Part shown: one piece after another, positions 1 to 12,839 of the stretch | Layout of the letters: every line of letters begins with the position of its first letter | How positions within the stretch are numbered: position 1 is the stretch's first letter | Source: Saposhnikovia divaricata | Taxonomy: Eukaryota; Streptophyta; Magnoliopsida; Apiales; Apiaceae | Direction: 5' to 3' | Assembly: GCA_036435485.1 (NCBI GenBank) | Contig: CM071600.1 | Span: 115,684,046-115,748,045 of the forward strand | Length of the DNA stretch: 64,000 nucleotides | Made by a program: the position numbers and the translations under genes | Notes under the pieces: model-generated | Seen by the model: only the letters and a program-made list of their open reading frames with translations | What the model was told of the DNA's origin: nothing | Databases searched by the model: none

Positions 1-2
1 TG

Positions 3-1430
3 GTACCCCGACCAAAGAACATATCAGTAATTGGAGCTAGGTGGGTATTCAGAAATAAACTGGATGAAAACGGACTTGTAAAACGAAACAAGGCTCGTTT
101 GGTTGCAAAAGGTTATTCTCAGCGAGAAGGAATTGATTATGATGAAACCTATGCACCGGTTTCAAGACTTGAGGCAGTCAAGATGTTCTTGGCATTTGCA
201 GCACATAAGAACTTCAAGGTTTTCCAGATGGATGTGAAAAGTGCCTTCCTGAACGGAGAGTTAGAAGAAGAAGTGTATCTGGAACAGCCGCCTGGCTTCA
301 TTTATCCAGAACATGTAGATTTTGTGTATCTTCTCTTCAAATCTGTCTATGGCCTCAAGCAATCCCCAAGGCGATGGTTTGAAACCCTTTCCTTATTCTT
401 AATTGAAAATGGTTTTACTAGGGGAGTAATTGATAAAACATTGTTCTATAAAAATGTAAGAAATGACTTAATACTTGTTCAAGTCTATGTGGACGATATT
501 ATTTTTGGGTCATCTAATGAGCGCTTGTACGAGAAATTTGCTAAGCTAATGCAGGAAAAATATGAGATGAGCATGATGGGAGAGCTGTCCTTCTTCTTTG
601 GATTACAGATCATTCAGAGAAAAGATGGTATCTTTATCTGTCAATCCAAGTACGTCAGAGATTTACTCAAGAAGTACAATCTAGAAGATGCATCAGCAGC
701 TAAGACTCCCATGGCAACAGCCACGAAGCTTGATGAAGACAAATCAGGTAAACCAGTTGACATCACAAGCTATCGAGGTATGATTGGCTCACTCCTCTAT
801 TTAACTGCAAGTAGACCCGATATAATGTTCGCAACTTGTTTATGTGCAAGGTTCCAAGCGGATCCTAGAGAATCACATCTCGTAGCCGTCAAGAGAATTT
901 TTAGGTATCTCAAGGGCACACCAAATCTAGGGATTTGGTACCCAAGAGATACAGGTTTTAATCTAATTGGCTATTCGGATTCAGACTATGCAGGTTGCAG
1001 GATTGATAGGAAAAGCACATCTGGTGCTTGTCAATTTCTTGGCAGAAGATTGGTGTCCTGACAAAGTAAAAAGCAACATACAGTATCTACTTCTACTGCT
1101 GAAGCTAAGTACATTGCTGCTGGAAGCTGTGTAGCTCAAATACTGTGGATGAGGAACCAATTGAAGGATTATGGCATGGAGCACAAGAAAATTCCAATTA
1201 TGTGTGACAACACAAGTGCCATTGCCATAACCAACAATCCTGTAGATCACTCAAGAACCAAGCACATCGACATCAGGTATCACTTCATAAGAGAACATGT
1301 CGAGGAGGAGACTGTGGAGCTACATTTTGTGCCCACAATGCAACAAATTGCAGATATATTCACCAAACCTCTTGATGAAGTAACATTCATTAGATTGGTT
1401 GGTGAATTGGGAATGCTTAACACAAGTTAG
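3..1430 (+). pseudogene. Sirevirus pol: reverse transcriptase C-terminal part and RNase H (one nonsense codon)
   Basis: The frame is open from the left window edge, so the start is outside. RT motifs run from FLAFAAHKNFKV and DVKSAFLNGE to the catalytic YVDD box at 486-497, then the Sirevirus-type EMSMMGEL. The RNase H part follows with YSDSDYAG, RKSTSG and DNTSAI, and ends with the usual ADIFTKPL and a natural TAG. A single in-frame TGA at 1059-1061, where the family has Trp, breaks RNase H. Otherwise the frame is intact, so this copy is only lightly decayed. Family assignment is from motifs seen here; function is inferred from the family (cDNA synthesis in cytoplasmic particles). Confidence 0.9.
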
Positions 1431-1734
1431 TAAAGCCTCCTATCTGTAAAATCCAGATTTATGTTTGTTTGTGCAAGCTACTCAATCATTATGTGCTTAG
1501 ACTTTAAAATGCCTAATTAATGATTGTTATAGGTTGCATATAATGTCATTTTACATAAATTCATTGTGTTTTAAGTGTCTTTAATAGCACAAATCTTTGA
1601 ATTTATGCTTGTTAGATTGCATGATCATAGGGGGAGTTAAATTCATAGTATTCTAAATTTTGCATGATTTTTAGATGAATTTACCTATGATTTTCATGTA
1701 ATTATGGGCCTTAGAATTAAATTTCTTCAAAATT

Positions 1735-2470
1735 TCGAGTTAGTTTCTATCTCGAAACTCATCTAGAAATTCGACTTGAATTTCGACTTAAGCTGCCAGA
1801 GTGAAGTTTTGAAAATTCTAAGTCTGGGAAGAATTTCGAGTTAGTGTCTATCTCGAAATTCATCTCGAAAATCGACTTTGAGTTCGAGTTCGAGTTACCA
1901 GTGTGCCTAGTTCTATCTTCAAAATATTCGAGATAAGGTCTATCTCGAACTTTATCTCGAAGGTTGAGATGAGGTTTCCATTAAGGGGATATTTTGGAAA
2001 GAATTGAGAATAACTTCGAGTTAGTCTCTATCTCGAAACTCAACTCGAATTTCGACTTGATGTTCGAGATAGAGTTCTCAGTTGCTTAAAGGGAATTTTT
2101 CGAGTCAAACTCCTCACTCGAAACGTATCTCGAATTTCCCTGTAGTTTTTGCTTCAAAGGGATATTTTGGAAAGAATTGAGAACAACTTCGAGTTAGTCT
2201 CTATCTCGAAACTCAACTCGAATTTCGACTTGATGTTCGAGATAGAGTTAAACTCCTAACTCGAAACGTATCTCGAATTTCCCTTTCTTTTTTTTTTGGA
2301 GGGGAATTTTCCAAGTTCACTACAAGCCAATCAAGTTCGAGATAGGATTTCCCTATAGTCTTTGCTGTAAAATTGGTTTAAGTGCTTATTTGTTCGAGTT
2401 AACATCTATCTCGAACGTCATCTCGAAGTTCGACTTGATGTTCGAGATAGAGTTCGACTTAAGTCTTCCC
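1735..2470. repeat. CTCGAA/TTCGAG repeat array between pol and the extra frame
   Basis: The stretch repeats a module built from TTCGAGTTAGTCTCTATC, CTCGAAACTCAACTCGAA and TTCGAGATAGAG. Two copies starting at 1988 and 2161 (offset 173 bp) are nearly identical over about 90 bp. More divergent copies begin near 1735, 1831 and 2393. The half-modules are partly complementary to one another, giving many small inverted repeats. No coding frame is visible. 1431-1734 is AT-rich with a PPT-like GGGGGAG at 1630-1636 and no gene. Confidence 0.75.
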
Positions 2471-2532
2471 TGTATGCACTTGGTGTTTTTCACTCTTTTT
2501 AACAGGGACACTTTTATCATTTCACAATCATC

Positions 2533-2590
2533 TATATATATACATCTCTAACTCGATGCATCATTCACTTTACCTAATTTTTTTTTACAG
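2533..2590 (+). promoter_or_regulatory. Possible internal promoter and 3' splice site ahead of the extra frame
   Basis: A TATATATATA stretch (2533-2542) is followed about 45 bases later by a pyrimidine-rich tract ending in ACAG at about 2590. Either could deliver the extra frame that starts at 3046: an internal promoter, or a 3' splice site used from an upstream donor. This is an inference from sequence composition only. 2591-3045 holds no recognised coding sequence. Confidence 0.25.
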
Positions 2591-3045
2591 CAGCCGCTTC
2601 ACAAGAACAAGGCGATTTCACAAATTACATACCACTAATCCGTGTTTTTGTGATTAAACTCATACTAATCACGAATTACTGCCAATTTTTTGACTACTAT
2701 TGTCTGTGTTATCATTAATCTTTGTGTTGGTGTGTTTTGTAACCACTCATATACACGCGCATATACATATACACGAACATCAAGTGTTTGTGTAACTGTT
2801 CAAAACACGATTTCCATACTCTCTATCTATATCCACACACGATTTCACTGGTATACACACAAATATACATCTTCATTGAATATTCAGATTTAGTAATTGG
2901 CCACTGTTCATATCCCGTAGTTTAATTTCTCAGATTGCTTTTTGGTATTCTCGATAAATTGAAAGGGATAAAACTGTTAATTCGTAAATTACTTGTTTTT
3001 CAAATTAAAAATTTCACATCTCTTAAAGAAAAACATTTAATTAAA

Positions 3046-5848
3046 ATGGCTCACCAATTTTCACTTGCCAAAAACAATTTTTATAATATTTCTACGGAAA
3101 TTGGTGATCAACTCCCGCAGTTTAAGTTTTGGGTACGATTTCTTAATTTGTACTCCAAGGCTAGCCATGCTTTTACTGCTAAACCAACACTAGTACATGA
3201 TGCTTTACAGCAATTATGGACTAGTGCGGTTACTTTTGGGAGCAAAACTACCCCCTACGGTTTCAGGTTTACCTTAGCGGGTCAAGAATATGAGGTGACT
3301 GAAGAAATTGTCAACAGGGTTCTGGGATTCCCGATCAAAGATGCTTATGATCCAGAACCTACAGCGGAACAACGCCTCACATTCTTTGAAGAAATAGGAT
3401 GTTATCCTCCGACTGGCCGGATCACTGGAAACATCCAAAAACAATTCTTTCATGTGGAATGGAATTACTTTTTCGAGGCCATCACAAGATGTTTTCGGGC
3501 ACGCGAAAAAGATTTTCATCAAATTCCAATTCCAATGCAAACCTTTGCAGTTGCCCTAGCAAGAGAACTGAATATAAATTATGGACGCATAGTTCTCTCT
3601 GAGATAGTGGCTACAATGGGATCTCCTGCAAGCAGAGACCTCACTACAACTGATGTTGTCTGCTGGTTTCCTCGGTTCCTACAAATGCTGATTAATGATT
3701 TAATACCGAAGGATGCTCTTGCTGTTAGACAGGGATTTGCGAGAAGCCCAACATCTGCACCGCTAGGGATGGGCACTAAGTCACTTTCAACAATTGCTAA
3801 TCAGGATAAACATCAAGGTAAACCGATGTCAATTCCTAAAAATATTCAAATGTGGCTTACATATGATGCAGGAGTTACCAATTTGGAGGAATCATCGCAA
3901 GTTTCATCACATGTTCAGAATCGTCTGCTCATGCTGAGGCATTTGATGGGATTCCTGATGAGCAAAGCGATGATGAACAAGGTAATGAATCAGGTAATCT
4001 CTCCCTGTATACTATTCATTCCTCTTCCTATGTATCTGATTCCGAGACCCAAGAGACTACTAGCCCGCAGAATCTATCCCAGGGTGAGAGCTATATTTCT
4101 GAGCCTGACACACATTCTTATTCTCTTTCACCCCTGTTAACGGAAGTCAGAAAGCCAGCACATGTATATGTAGGAAATGACGAGGAGAGTGACCCCGAAG
4201 TGCAGCCGCTTATTCGAAAGATAGCCAAAATTTTTCATGCTGCTACTTCAAAAATCCAGTCAAACCCTAATGTGTCACACGCAACCACTCCACCTCACGA
4301 GAGTGGTTCTCCCTTTAAACAATCTGCACATAGGGATTTTGGTGAGGATTATGTACCTTTTGAAGATACTGTTGCTTCAAAAGGACATGAAGTTTTAATA
4401 ACTTCAGCCGTACCTTCACCGGTACATACTGATGCTGCAAAGAGGATCGGTTCTGATGTTGTACAAGAACACTTTGCAGCCTCTCAGCCTGAGATTCCAA
4501 CTCAGGACAGAACAGACATAGATCCCATAACTGCCAATTATATTGCTTATCCAATTTCTGCAGGTACTGCTTCATACTTTGGATCAATCATTGAAGACAT
4601 ACACGAGCGTGAGACAGGGAGTGTGTGAGAGAGGTTAGGGAGAGAGGGACCTTCATTTTTAAGGCCCGAAACCGAGCGCCAAATACTAACAGAACGAGTA
4701 TTAGAGCGAGGTCACCTAAACCAAACACCGTCCCTTAATATTGAAAATCTTGATACACGTATGACTTCTATGGAAAATCAGATGAGGCAGTTCGGGTAGA
4801 CGATGGGGCAGTTCGGGATTAACATTGAAAACAATCAAAGGGCTCTTGATGACTACGCAGCACGAATGGCAAGTCAAGCTACAGCTTTTGATGCTTTGAC
4901 AAACAAGGTCAATGACTTGGGCCATGCTGGTGGTGTCTTGGGAAGCACTCTGAATGAAAGGATGGGGGCAATGGAGTCTACAATGCATACAATGGCTGTG
5001 GAGATCAGTAGAATGATGTTCGCATTCAGGAGCTTTGTGCCCCCGGAGTGTTTCGAGTCGCAATAACCTCCCCCCGATGCTAGTACATGTGGTGCTAGTG
5101 GAGCGGGAGCCTCCGGTTCTGGTTTTGGAGGTTCTTATGCTGCTGGTGGATTTGAGGAGCAAGGTGGTGTTCAGGATAACTCACCTAATGGGGAGAGTGG
5201 AAAGGAGACGAGACAGCAGGCAGTTCATATCGAAGAAATTGAAGAACATGCTGATCTTGTCAAGGAAATAGAAATTGAGCCATCTGTTGATGAAGAGGCT
5301 CTGAGGAGGAGAAAGGGTAAGGCAATGATGGTTGAGCAAGATGAGCCATTCGTTGACCTGAGTCATCAGGAAACAGTACAGGAGGTACTTGACTCAGATT
5401 CTGATATGGAAGACGTACCTTTGGCACATGCTATAAAGAGATCTTTGAAGGAACAAGGTGGAGGTGCTGGGATGTCTTCCGGAATGCCTGAAGAAATTCC
5501 TGTTGATGAGGAAACCCTTAAAGCTCAACAGTTAGCCTTGGAACAAGCTCAGTTCCATAAAATGAAGATGATGCAAGAACGTGCTGCGTTCCTAGAAAAG
5601 AAAGTGGAGCTCCAAGGGAAGCAGTATGATCATGAGCTTGCAAGGCTAGCTGATCCTCAAGTTGATCTCGACAAGAGAAGGATAGGACAAAAGTGGGATG
5701 AAGCAAGGAAGATATTGATGGGACCCTGTGCGAAAGGAGTTCATAACAAGGAGGCAGATGACCTGTTCTACAACCTGAATTTGCAGAATCCAATGACTGT
5801 GGACTATATAAGTGCTTTGAAGAGATTAATTTCTAAAGTCAGGGTTGG
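3046..5848 (+). pseudogene. Sirevirus extra frame in the env position, first part (broken by nested insertion)
   Basis: The ATG at 3046 sits in a good plant context (AAAATGGC) and opens a frame that, with minor breaks, continues past the nested element to 20593. The first ~300 codons form a folded region with aromatic and charged blocks (TPYGFRFTLAGQEYEV, VNRVLGFP), resembling domains annotated as plant retrotransposon/transposase-like. It then changes frame near 3900-3950 into an acidic Ser/Thr-rich segment. Heptad-like stretches follow (around 4750-5040 and 5520-5700: LEQAQFHKMKMMQERAAFLE), suggesting coiled coils. In-frame stops lie at 4626-4628, 4797-4799 and 5064-5066. I see no signal peptide or clear membrane anchor, so 'env' describes position only. 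Function is unknown. Confidence 0.7.
5844..5848. repeat. Target site duplication GTTGG, left copy
   Basis: GTTGG here is repeated at 19385-19389, exactly outside the TG...CA ends of the Ty3/gypsy element. This is the 5-bp duplication left by LTR retrotransposon integrase. Confidence 0.93.
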
Positions 5849-8800
5849 TGTAAGAACCCTAATTTTTGGTAATATTTCCTTTTATTTAATATCTTGTGGC
5901 ATTATCAATATAGAACCTTTCTAGTCATCCCTGTTGATTAATAGAATTGATTGTCTGAGAAACTGCGTTGTTGCATTTATTATGTAAGATAAAAAGGAAG
6001 ATTGTGAAGGCAGGAGTCTTATTGTTAGTAAGATTTATAAAACTTGGGAGTTGAGAATGGTTAGAGTATTAAAGGATTTATTAAGAATTATGACGAGGAA
6101 TTATGGACATTCGAGGAATTTACACAATTAAGTACTTAAGGAATTACGAAGGAAATCTCTACGCGACAAAATATTATTACGAGGAATTAATTATGATACG
6201 ATAGGAAATAAGGATTAAGTGACAACCATTGGTGGAGAAATAATAATACAAGGAAGGATATTGCATGCAAGTGTCATGTAACAAGCTAGTTAGGAAATGA
6301 ACTAGAAAGCAAAAAGCATAAAGCATAAAGTAACCATGAATAAGTGACTAGTTGGTGCATTATTCTAGGAGACAAAGAGGCATGGTGTATGCCTAGTCTA
6401 CTAACCCTAGGGTGACAACATGTGACACAATACATACACACATCAATACATATCACAATAATACATATCATCATTCAAACACCCAACACAAACCAAGAAA
6501 ACTCCCCCCCCCCCCCACTTGGAGCAAACTGCTCTCGGCCAAGCAAGAGAAAAGGAAGAAGAAAAATTACTTTCTCCTCTTCTACTACTTCAAAAATCTC
6601 AAGATTAAAACCCAAGCCTCTCCTAAGTGTTGTCAAGGTATGTACTAAGTTTCATAATTTATTTCAAGGTGTAGCTTGGTGAGAAAAATGGTGAAAGTTG
6701 GAGATGTATAGTGACTAACTTAAATCTTGTTTTAGATCTTGAAGTATAAGACTTGTAAAGACCATCCAAGGTGTTCTTGAGGCTTGTAAAGCTTACCCAA
6801 GGTCTTAGAGGCTCAAGAAGATATAAAAATCACAAACCCTCTTGGTTATGTAGTATTTATAATGTTTGGTAGTAGATCCATGTATATATGAGCTAATCTT
6901 GGTTGTATAAGTATTGGATGACATGGATCTTGAGTTTTGATGTTGAGATTGTGACTTTTATGATTATGGATAATACATATATCTCCATGAGTGTTATGAA
7001 CCATGAACTAAGTAAATTAAGTGTTGGTTGTGTTGTGGAATTGTGAAAAATGGTTGATCTAAGTGGTATATGCTTGCTGAGTTTTTCCAGGAGCATTGAC
7101 CTGTTTTGTAACATGGTTTTGAACCCCCAAATGTTGTCCCCTGATGTCCTACCATATATTTTTGGAAAGATAATTGAATGTAGTTTCTGGAAATGTAAGG
7201 TTCATGTCTAGGTGATGTATAGATTTTAAGATATGGCCGGAGAAGTGAATTGTGTTTCTGGATTCCGGACTGCACTAAGTGACCCCCTTGTGAACCTTGT
7301 TTAAACCTCTAAAAATATATGTGGGATCATGGAAAAATTTGAGAAGTTAGGTAATGCAGTGGTGAAGATCACCCAAAAAGAATTGGACTAAAATATGAAT
7401 TTTTGGATTTTATAAAAATGCTAGAGTAAATTTCGCGCAAGGAAAAAAGTCGTTAGTGGAGCATGATTCTAGGGGTAATGGTTATGGTTCGAATGTGGTA
7501 ACTAAATTAAGTCGATTAAGTGACAAGCATAATCGAGTGATGACATGAACCTATAGTGGGGCTAGAGAGTCATAAGACGAAGTCGTTAAGTTAATTTCGT
7601 ACCCCCCTAAAACCCCGTAATTAAAGAGATATTGTTAAGGTACTAACGAGCGGTTATTGCTTATGTATAGATCGTTCGAATCCGCACGCTCGACCACCCC
7701 AACCAAACCAAGGCAAGTTTACTTTTCAAAACTTATCCATATACAAGGACTTTTACTGTTGTGTTTGTAGTTTTCAAATTATATCAAATGCTATGTTTAT
7801 CGAAGTATTGATGCAATTGAGATTGAACAAGTACATGTATGCTTTTACCCTTTGAACTTAGATTGAAATGTTTTCTTCGGACAACGACTCTAGCAATAGA
7901 GGTCGTAGCGGTCCGTATATACTATTGACCGGGGAGCGGTATATTATTATATCGTATCTAGATTGCGAAAACCCGAAGGGTCATTCGGGTGATATCGTAT
8001 ACTCAAATAACTATTGTTATATCTTCGTAAATACTCGAAACCCTATCTTGGATTAAAAGTTTATTTTATCGAATAATTATTTTATTATTTATTAATATTA
8101 AATCTTAAAAAAATATTATTTATTAATCATTGTTCATTATTTAAAGGCAAAGTTAATCCAAGATACTTTTAATACTTTCAAACTCGAACTCTTTCGAACT
8201 CAAAACGTTTTTGAAAACCCCCGGTCAGATTCTGCTTCTTGTATGATTTCAAGAATCATCCGTCGACTGATGTCGAACCTCAATTACTCTGTTTTCAATC
8301 AAAATCAAGTTTTAAAAGAAAAGAAAAGGGACTCTGGCAGGTGTGGGAACCGTTGACGAATGATTCCCGGGATGTGTAAGCGGCCGTGAGCCAGGCGGTC
8401 CATCACTTATTATTCCGGCCCAGGTGTTGCCGAAGGATGATTACGGATGTAGTTTTCATCGAGGGTGATTACGGATGTAGTTTTCACCCGAGGGATAGTT
8501 ACGGATGTAGTTTCTATCCTTCTACCGGTAGAGAAGACCCGCGGATGATTGGACTTGGATGTGGCGACTGATCAGCGTCAATCCTTGTCAGGTTTTGTGT
8601 TTTCTTTAAGTCCCATCCTCCACTTTGGAAAAATACTCAAACACTGCTTCTTGGGCCTAAGTGCCAAGTTGCCGGTAGTGTGGTTTTGATGAGAAAATAT
8701 TGACATCGTGCAGTATCTAGAACTGCAAGATTTTCTATAAAGATTGGAATGTTTTAGTGCACTCTTGCAATTGTTTCAAAGAATGAAATATTTTTGAATG

Positions 8801-9523
8801 AGAAACCTTCTAAGCTAATGGAAGGAAAGAGGTTTGCAACGATGTATTCCCTGTACTGTATGTTAATCGTAGAGTGTTTTGCCGAAAATGATATACTCAT
8901 ATGTATATATATTTTCAAACTTGAGATATGTTGAAATGGGAACCTTATAAAGGGTACATATGTTATTCTTAAAGCTCCTTAGTGAGTATAGATGTTTTAT
9001 TCAAACTCGGACATATACAGTGTCCAATTATGTTTTGAAATCTGAGATATATACCCATATAGTTGGGAATGTTTTCGAAATAAACCCCCATTATTATTTT
9101 ACAAATGGTGAACTTGCTGAGCATTATGTAGCTCATTCTTGCTTTATAAAAACTTTTCAGAAAGAGAAGAATTTGGTCGGTTAACTCCGCGACAGCAGAA
9201 GAGGAGTAGAAGATTTACCCCGGAGATGATTTAGTTCCTGATAGATACGACAGAGTAAGTCTGATAGGTTTTCAACTGTAATAGTAAGACTTGCCTTCAA
9301 GTGTAGTTGTATAAGTGGAATTGTGTAAGACTCTGATTTGTACAAATGAATTGTAATATTTAGTGGCACTTTTGATTATCGTTTCTGAGGCTCTAACTTG
9401 TTTGTGCTTAAGATTGAGGTCTGAATGGATGTATTGTTGAGTTGTACAGTTAATACATGTATGATTTGGTTGGATGGTGATGTGACGACCTGAATCTTTG
9501 ACCTCAGATTTGGGGGTGTCACA
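5849..9523 (+). repeat. 5' LTR of the LARD-like Ty3/gypsy element
   Basis: 3675 bp, TG...CA ends, followed after four bases by the tRNA-iMet-type PBS. Contains a run of about 13 C (near 6506), three stem-loops plus a palindrome (8436-8532), and no convincing gene; short open frames inside it are repeated in the 3' LTR and look incidental. Confidence 0.92.
8436..8532 (+). repeat. Three stem-loops with a shared 15-nt loop plus a 12-bp palindrome (5' LTR copy)
   Basis: Stem-loop 1: GATGA (8436-8440)/TCATC (8456-8460). Stem-loop 2: GGGTGA (8463-8468)/TCACCC (8484-8489). Stem-loop 3: GGATAG (8493-8498)/CTATCC (8514-8519). All three enclose the identical 15-nt loop TTACGGATGTAGTTT. They are followed by TCTACCGGTAGA (8521-8532), a perfect palindrome. 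The loops are constant while the stems differ but remain complementary, which is the pattern expected when pairing itself is maintained. Confidence 0.85.
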
Positions 9524-9527
9524 GAAA

Positions 9528-9539
9528 TGGTATCAGAGC
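9528..9539 (+). other. Primer binding site (initiator tRNA-Met type)
   Basis: TGGTATCAGAGC lies four bases after the 5' LTR. This is the common plant LTR-element PBS complementary to the 3' end of initiator tRNA-Met. Confidence 0.9.
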
Positions 9540-12500
9540 GATAAGTTACAGCACTCAGAAACGAGAGTGGTGAGAGTTAAGTCTAAGTAGGAGAATGACG
9601 TAAGATTTCGTAGTAAACTTATGATTGGACTACCGGAAGGGGTACCGGTGAGTAGAATGGACTGGAGTGTTATTGGAGGTATTATACTAGGGTCGATAGA
9701 AACCTTAGAGACCTTCAGAATGATGAATAGAGGTTTGAGAGTCGTACATGACTTATCATAGATAATGATATAGGAAGCAGAGCGAAATCTCGAGAGCAGC
9801 TGAGGTAGAGGCGATATTGCCAATATGATCGGATGACTAGTCTGGCATAAATTTTGTGGCCCATATTCCTCCATAGTTCAGGAGGCGGCATTTTAAGAAT
9901 CAAGAAGTTTGGAATTCCCTACATAATTAAGGGTACTTAGTACGTGGATTAATGAAAGTCTTTTACTTTGGCTATAAGATCCGATTTTCGATAAGTGACG
10001 GGTTTACCTGAAGGTTGGTCACTATGTCATTGTGGATTCCATTACCCTTGATGGCAAATTTTTACATGTGTGATACGAGAATGTTATCATAAGACGAGCG
10101 TGCCAGATAATTCCACGCATGATTCGGACGCTAGAACATGGTAGTTCAACTTAGAGAACAAACAAGTAGAATTAACAAAGGGACTCAAGAGAAGTTGAAT
10201 ACGGTTGCAACAAGTAATTCAGTGATCTCGGAGTCTACTAAAAGAAAGACCAGCGGGTCTAGAGCGGGATCCTGTGATAGAGATGTTAGCAGGGACTACG
10301 TATATATGTATTGTAGACCTCAATATTTTTGGTATATGTTCACATACACACACCCGCCACTGAACCTATGGACTGCATTGAGATCCCTGAGAGATCTCTT
10401 TGATCTGTTCACAGGGGGAACTGGCCACTTGTGATTCATGTCGGAAGGCATGAAGTAGGACCCCATAGACTTAGCAGGTGTCCCCGGAATGATGTGAAGC
10501 TTGGTCTTCAAGATAAAGCACGGAAGTGACAGATATATTGGTGAAACCCTAACTCGATAAATGACTTTAAGATGATGATTGAGAGACGCACTAGTTGGTG
10601 TCTTGTATTACGAAGACGAAGAGATGGAGTTACCCTCATAGTGGTGATAATGAGATGCGCGAATGATTATTAACTTATTTTGATAACTACCGGCTGGTGC
10701 ACTACTTCATTTTAAACTGTTCACTAACCATGTTACCTCGATTAGCTCATATCAGGTAACCCTCCTAGCTTTCTACTTCAAACTTTTGGAATAACAACCA
10801 GTGATATACTTTCTCTAAACCGGGACTCATCCAAAGTATCTTAATTGAGCCCGAGCATTCTATTTGAAGTTTATAATTATTTCTGCTCAGGACTATTTGC
10901 ACTCTCTTTCAATTATCCAAGGAATGTTCCACAAATATTTCCTTAATTAATCGACGAATACTACTTAACGAATATCAATATTTGATTTCTTCTTCATATT
11001 TGCGTTCTTCAGTTGAGCTCATAAATATTCAACAAATTACTGAGGACAGGGATGATCTAATGTCCAGACATCCCTCATGAATTCTTTTCTTCTATTCAAG
11101 ATGAGATTGTACATCGTACATTGAAATCATAGTAAGGATATCATTTTGATATTGGTATTCCGAATTTAATTCTATTGTCAGCTCTGATAAAGTATGTGTA
11201 CGGAGGCACCCTTGGATGGACCGTTTCACTGATAAGTAATATTTGACGAAAGGTTATCGATTGTTCCGATACCTAGAACATTCTCTTCAGATTTTATAGT
11301 TTTCTTTTTCAAACTTAATAACTTCTTATTTTCATTAGTTGTCCGAGAAGCCTAAAGTTTCTTCAGTAGGCTACGATGTTGAAATTCCGTTCTATTCAAG
11401 TGAAACTGGCTAGTCGTTATGTCAATATGAATGACTAGTTGATTATTCTAACTACTCAAAATTGTAAATGTTGTGAAGAACACCTAGCTAATTGTCCCAG
11501 CTGGTGGTGATGTCTCAAACAGGTGGACTAGCAAATTTTGTCTAGCTAGTCGCTAAGTGTTTCTTGAAAAGGACTAGTTATTGTTTCACTGGTCCAACTT
11601 CCAATTTAATTCATTCCGCAATGCATTTTGCATGTGGTAAAGCATGATGATGAAAGTTTTGACGAATAAATTGATTGAGACCTAATGAGGTCGCCCACTC
11701 AACTCGAATTCTACCCATCTTCGTATCAGACTCTATATCGCTTAAATATTTAATTCTTTCATTTCATACAATGAGAATTCATTTGAAACAATTGATTACT
11801 TGAGCGACAAACTACTTCATTCTTTAATTGTCATGGAGTAGAATTGCTTTCTATTGGCTGACCTTCATCAATGCGACTTTAGATTTCCTCTTATTATTCA
11901 GGAGGAAAAGTATCCACCCGATGTAAGAATTGTATAAAGACCGTCTTTATGACTTTTGTACCCAACAATCATTGCCCTTGTGCAACATTCTCTATGGTGT
12001 CATATTACAGAATTATCTGGACGGGAAGGAATAAACCTTGATGTATTCTTTCTGTCCATCCTTACATCTCCAAAAATCGAGACTCCTAGTATTTGGAACC
12101 ATCAACATTCTTGGAACATCCAATGTGGAATTCTTATTGAGATTATCTATTGGACCTTGTTATTTTGAAACCATTCCTTTCAAAGTGATTACTCTAAGGT
12201 GAACGGGAGGTACAATTGTGAACCGTTACACCAATATGAGATCAAAAACCAAATGTTGTAATTGTGCAGCCAGAGTGTTATGCCGAGTAATTATTGAAGT
12301 AGAGATAACATGTCAGGGCATACCACAAGACCTTTAATATTGGTGTGGGGAAAGTTATAAGAAATGATGAGGTGGTTGGGAGCACGCTCCTACCAACCGT
12401 TGTCAGGGTGTTATATTAATGAATTCTGGAGCTACCAAGCCTTTTCCTGATCCAGGAAATGCAAATCGATTGCGATGTAAAACATATCCCTGGAGGAAAC

Positions 12501-12839
12501 TGACATGGAAGGGAGACGGACGAGAAAGGAAGAAATATCGTGGCAAGAATGAGAAGCTTTACTTAGCTTAAAGGGATTGATGCACATAGAGAGACATATA
12601 GTTTAACAGGCCCCTAATAGCGAATGGATGCATGGAGATATGCCAATGATCCTTCGAGATTACCACCTAATCAAGTTTATTGGGAATCGCAGCCGCATGC
12701 AGGCCTCAGGCTGATTGGCGCCAGTTGTGAAAGAGGACGAGCGTATGACATCTTACATATACCATCGAGAACTGATACCCTTATCGGAAATGGGGGAATT
12801 GTTGACTAGTTGGAATGAGTAGTTGTTTTTCAAAGATAA
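9540..12839. other. LARD internal region without readable genes
   Basis: No substantial open frame. A stretch near 10412-10455 (GGAACTGGCCACTTGTG) weakly resembles a gag zinc-knuckle segment. About 10,700-12,200 has a different, more pyrimidine-rich texture and may be a separate filler sequence. No function is assigned. Confidence 0.5.

Noticed and set aside
2690..2893. 67-codon frame with signal-peptide-like hydrophobic start before the extra frame
   Set aside because: Low-complexity Tyr/Thr text from CA/TA-rich DNA, no support as a gene.
5518..5793. Open frames on the opposite strand of the Sirevirus extra frame, array copies and Tat gag (e.g. 60638-61426 minus)
   Set aside because: They overlap well-supported coding frames on the other strand, show no domain motifs and reflect codon composition only.
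7868..8056. Short open frames repeated in both long LTRs (7868-8056, 17729-17917; 8960-9184, 18821-19045)
   Set aside because: Duplicated only because LTRs are duplicated; no start context, motif or conservation argument.
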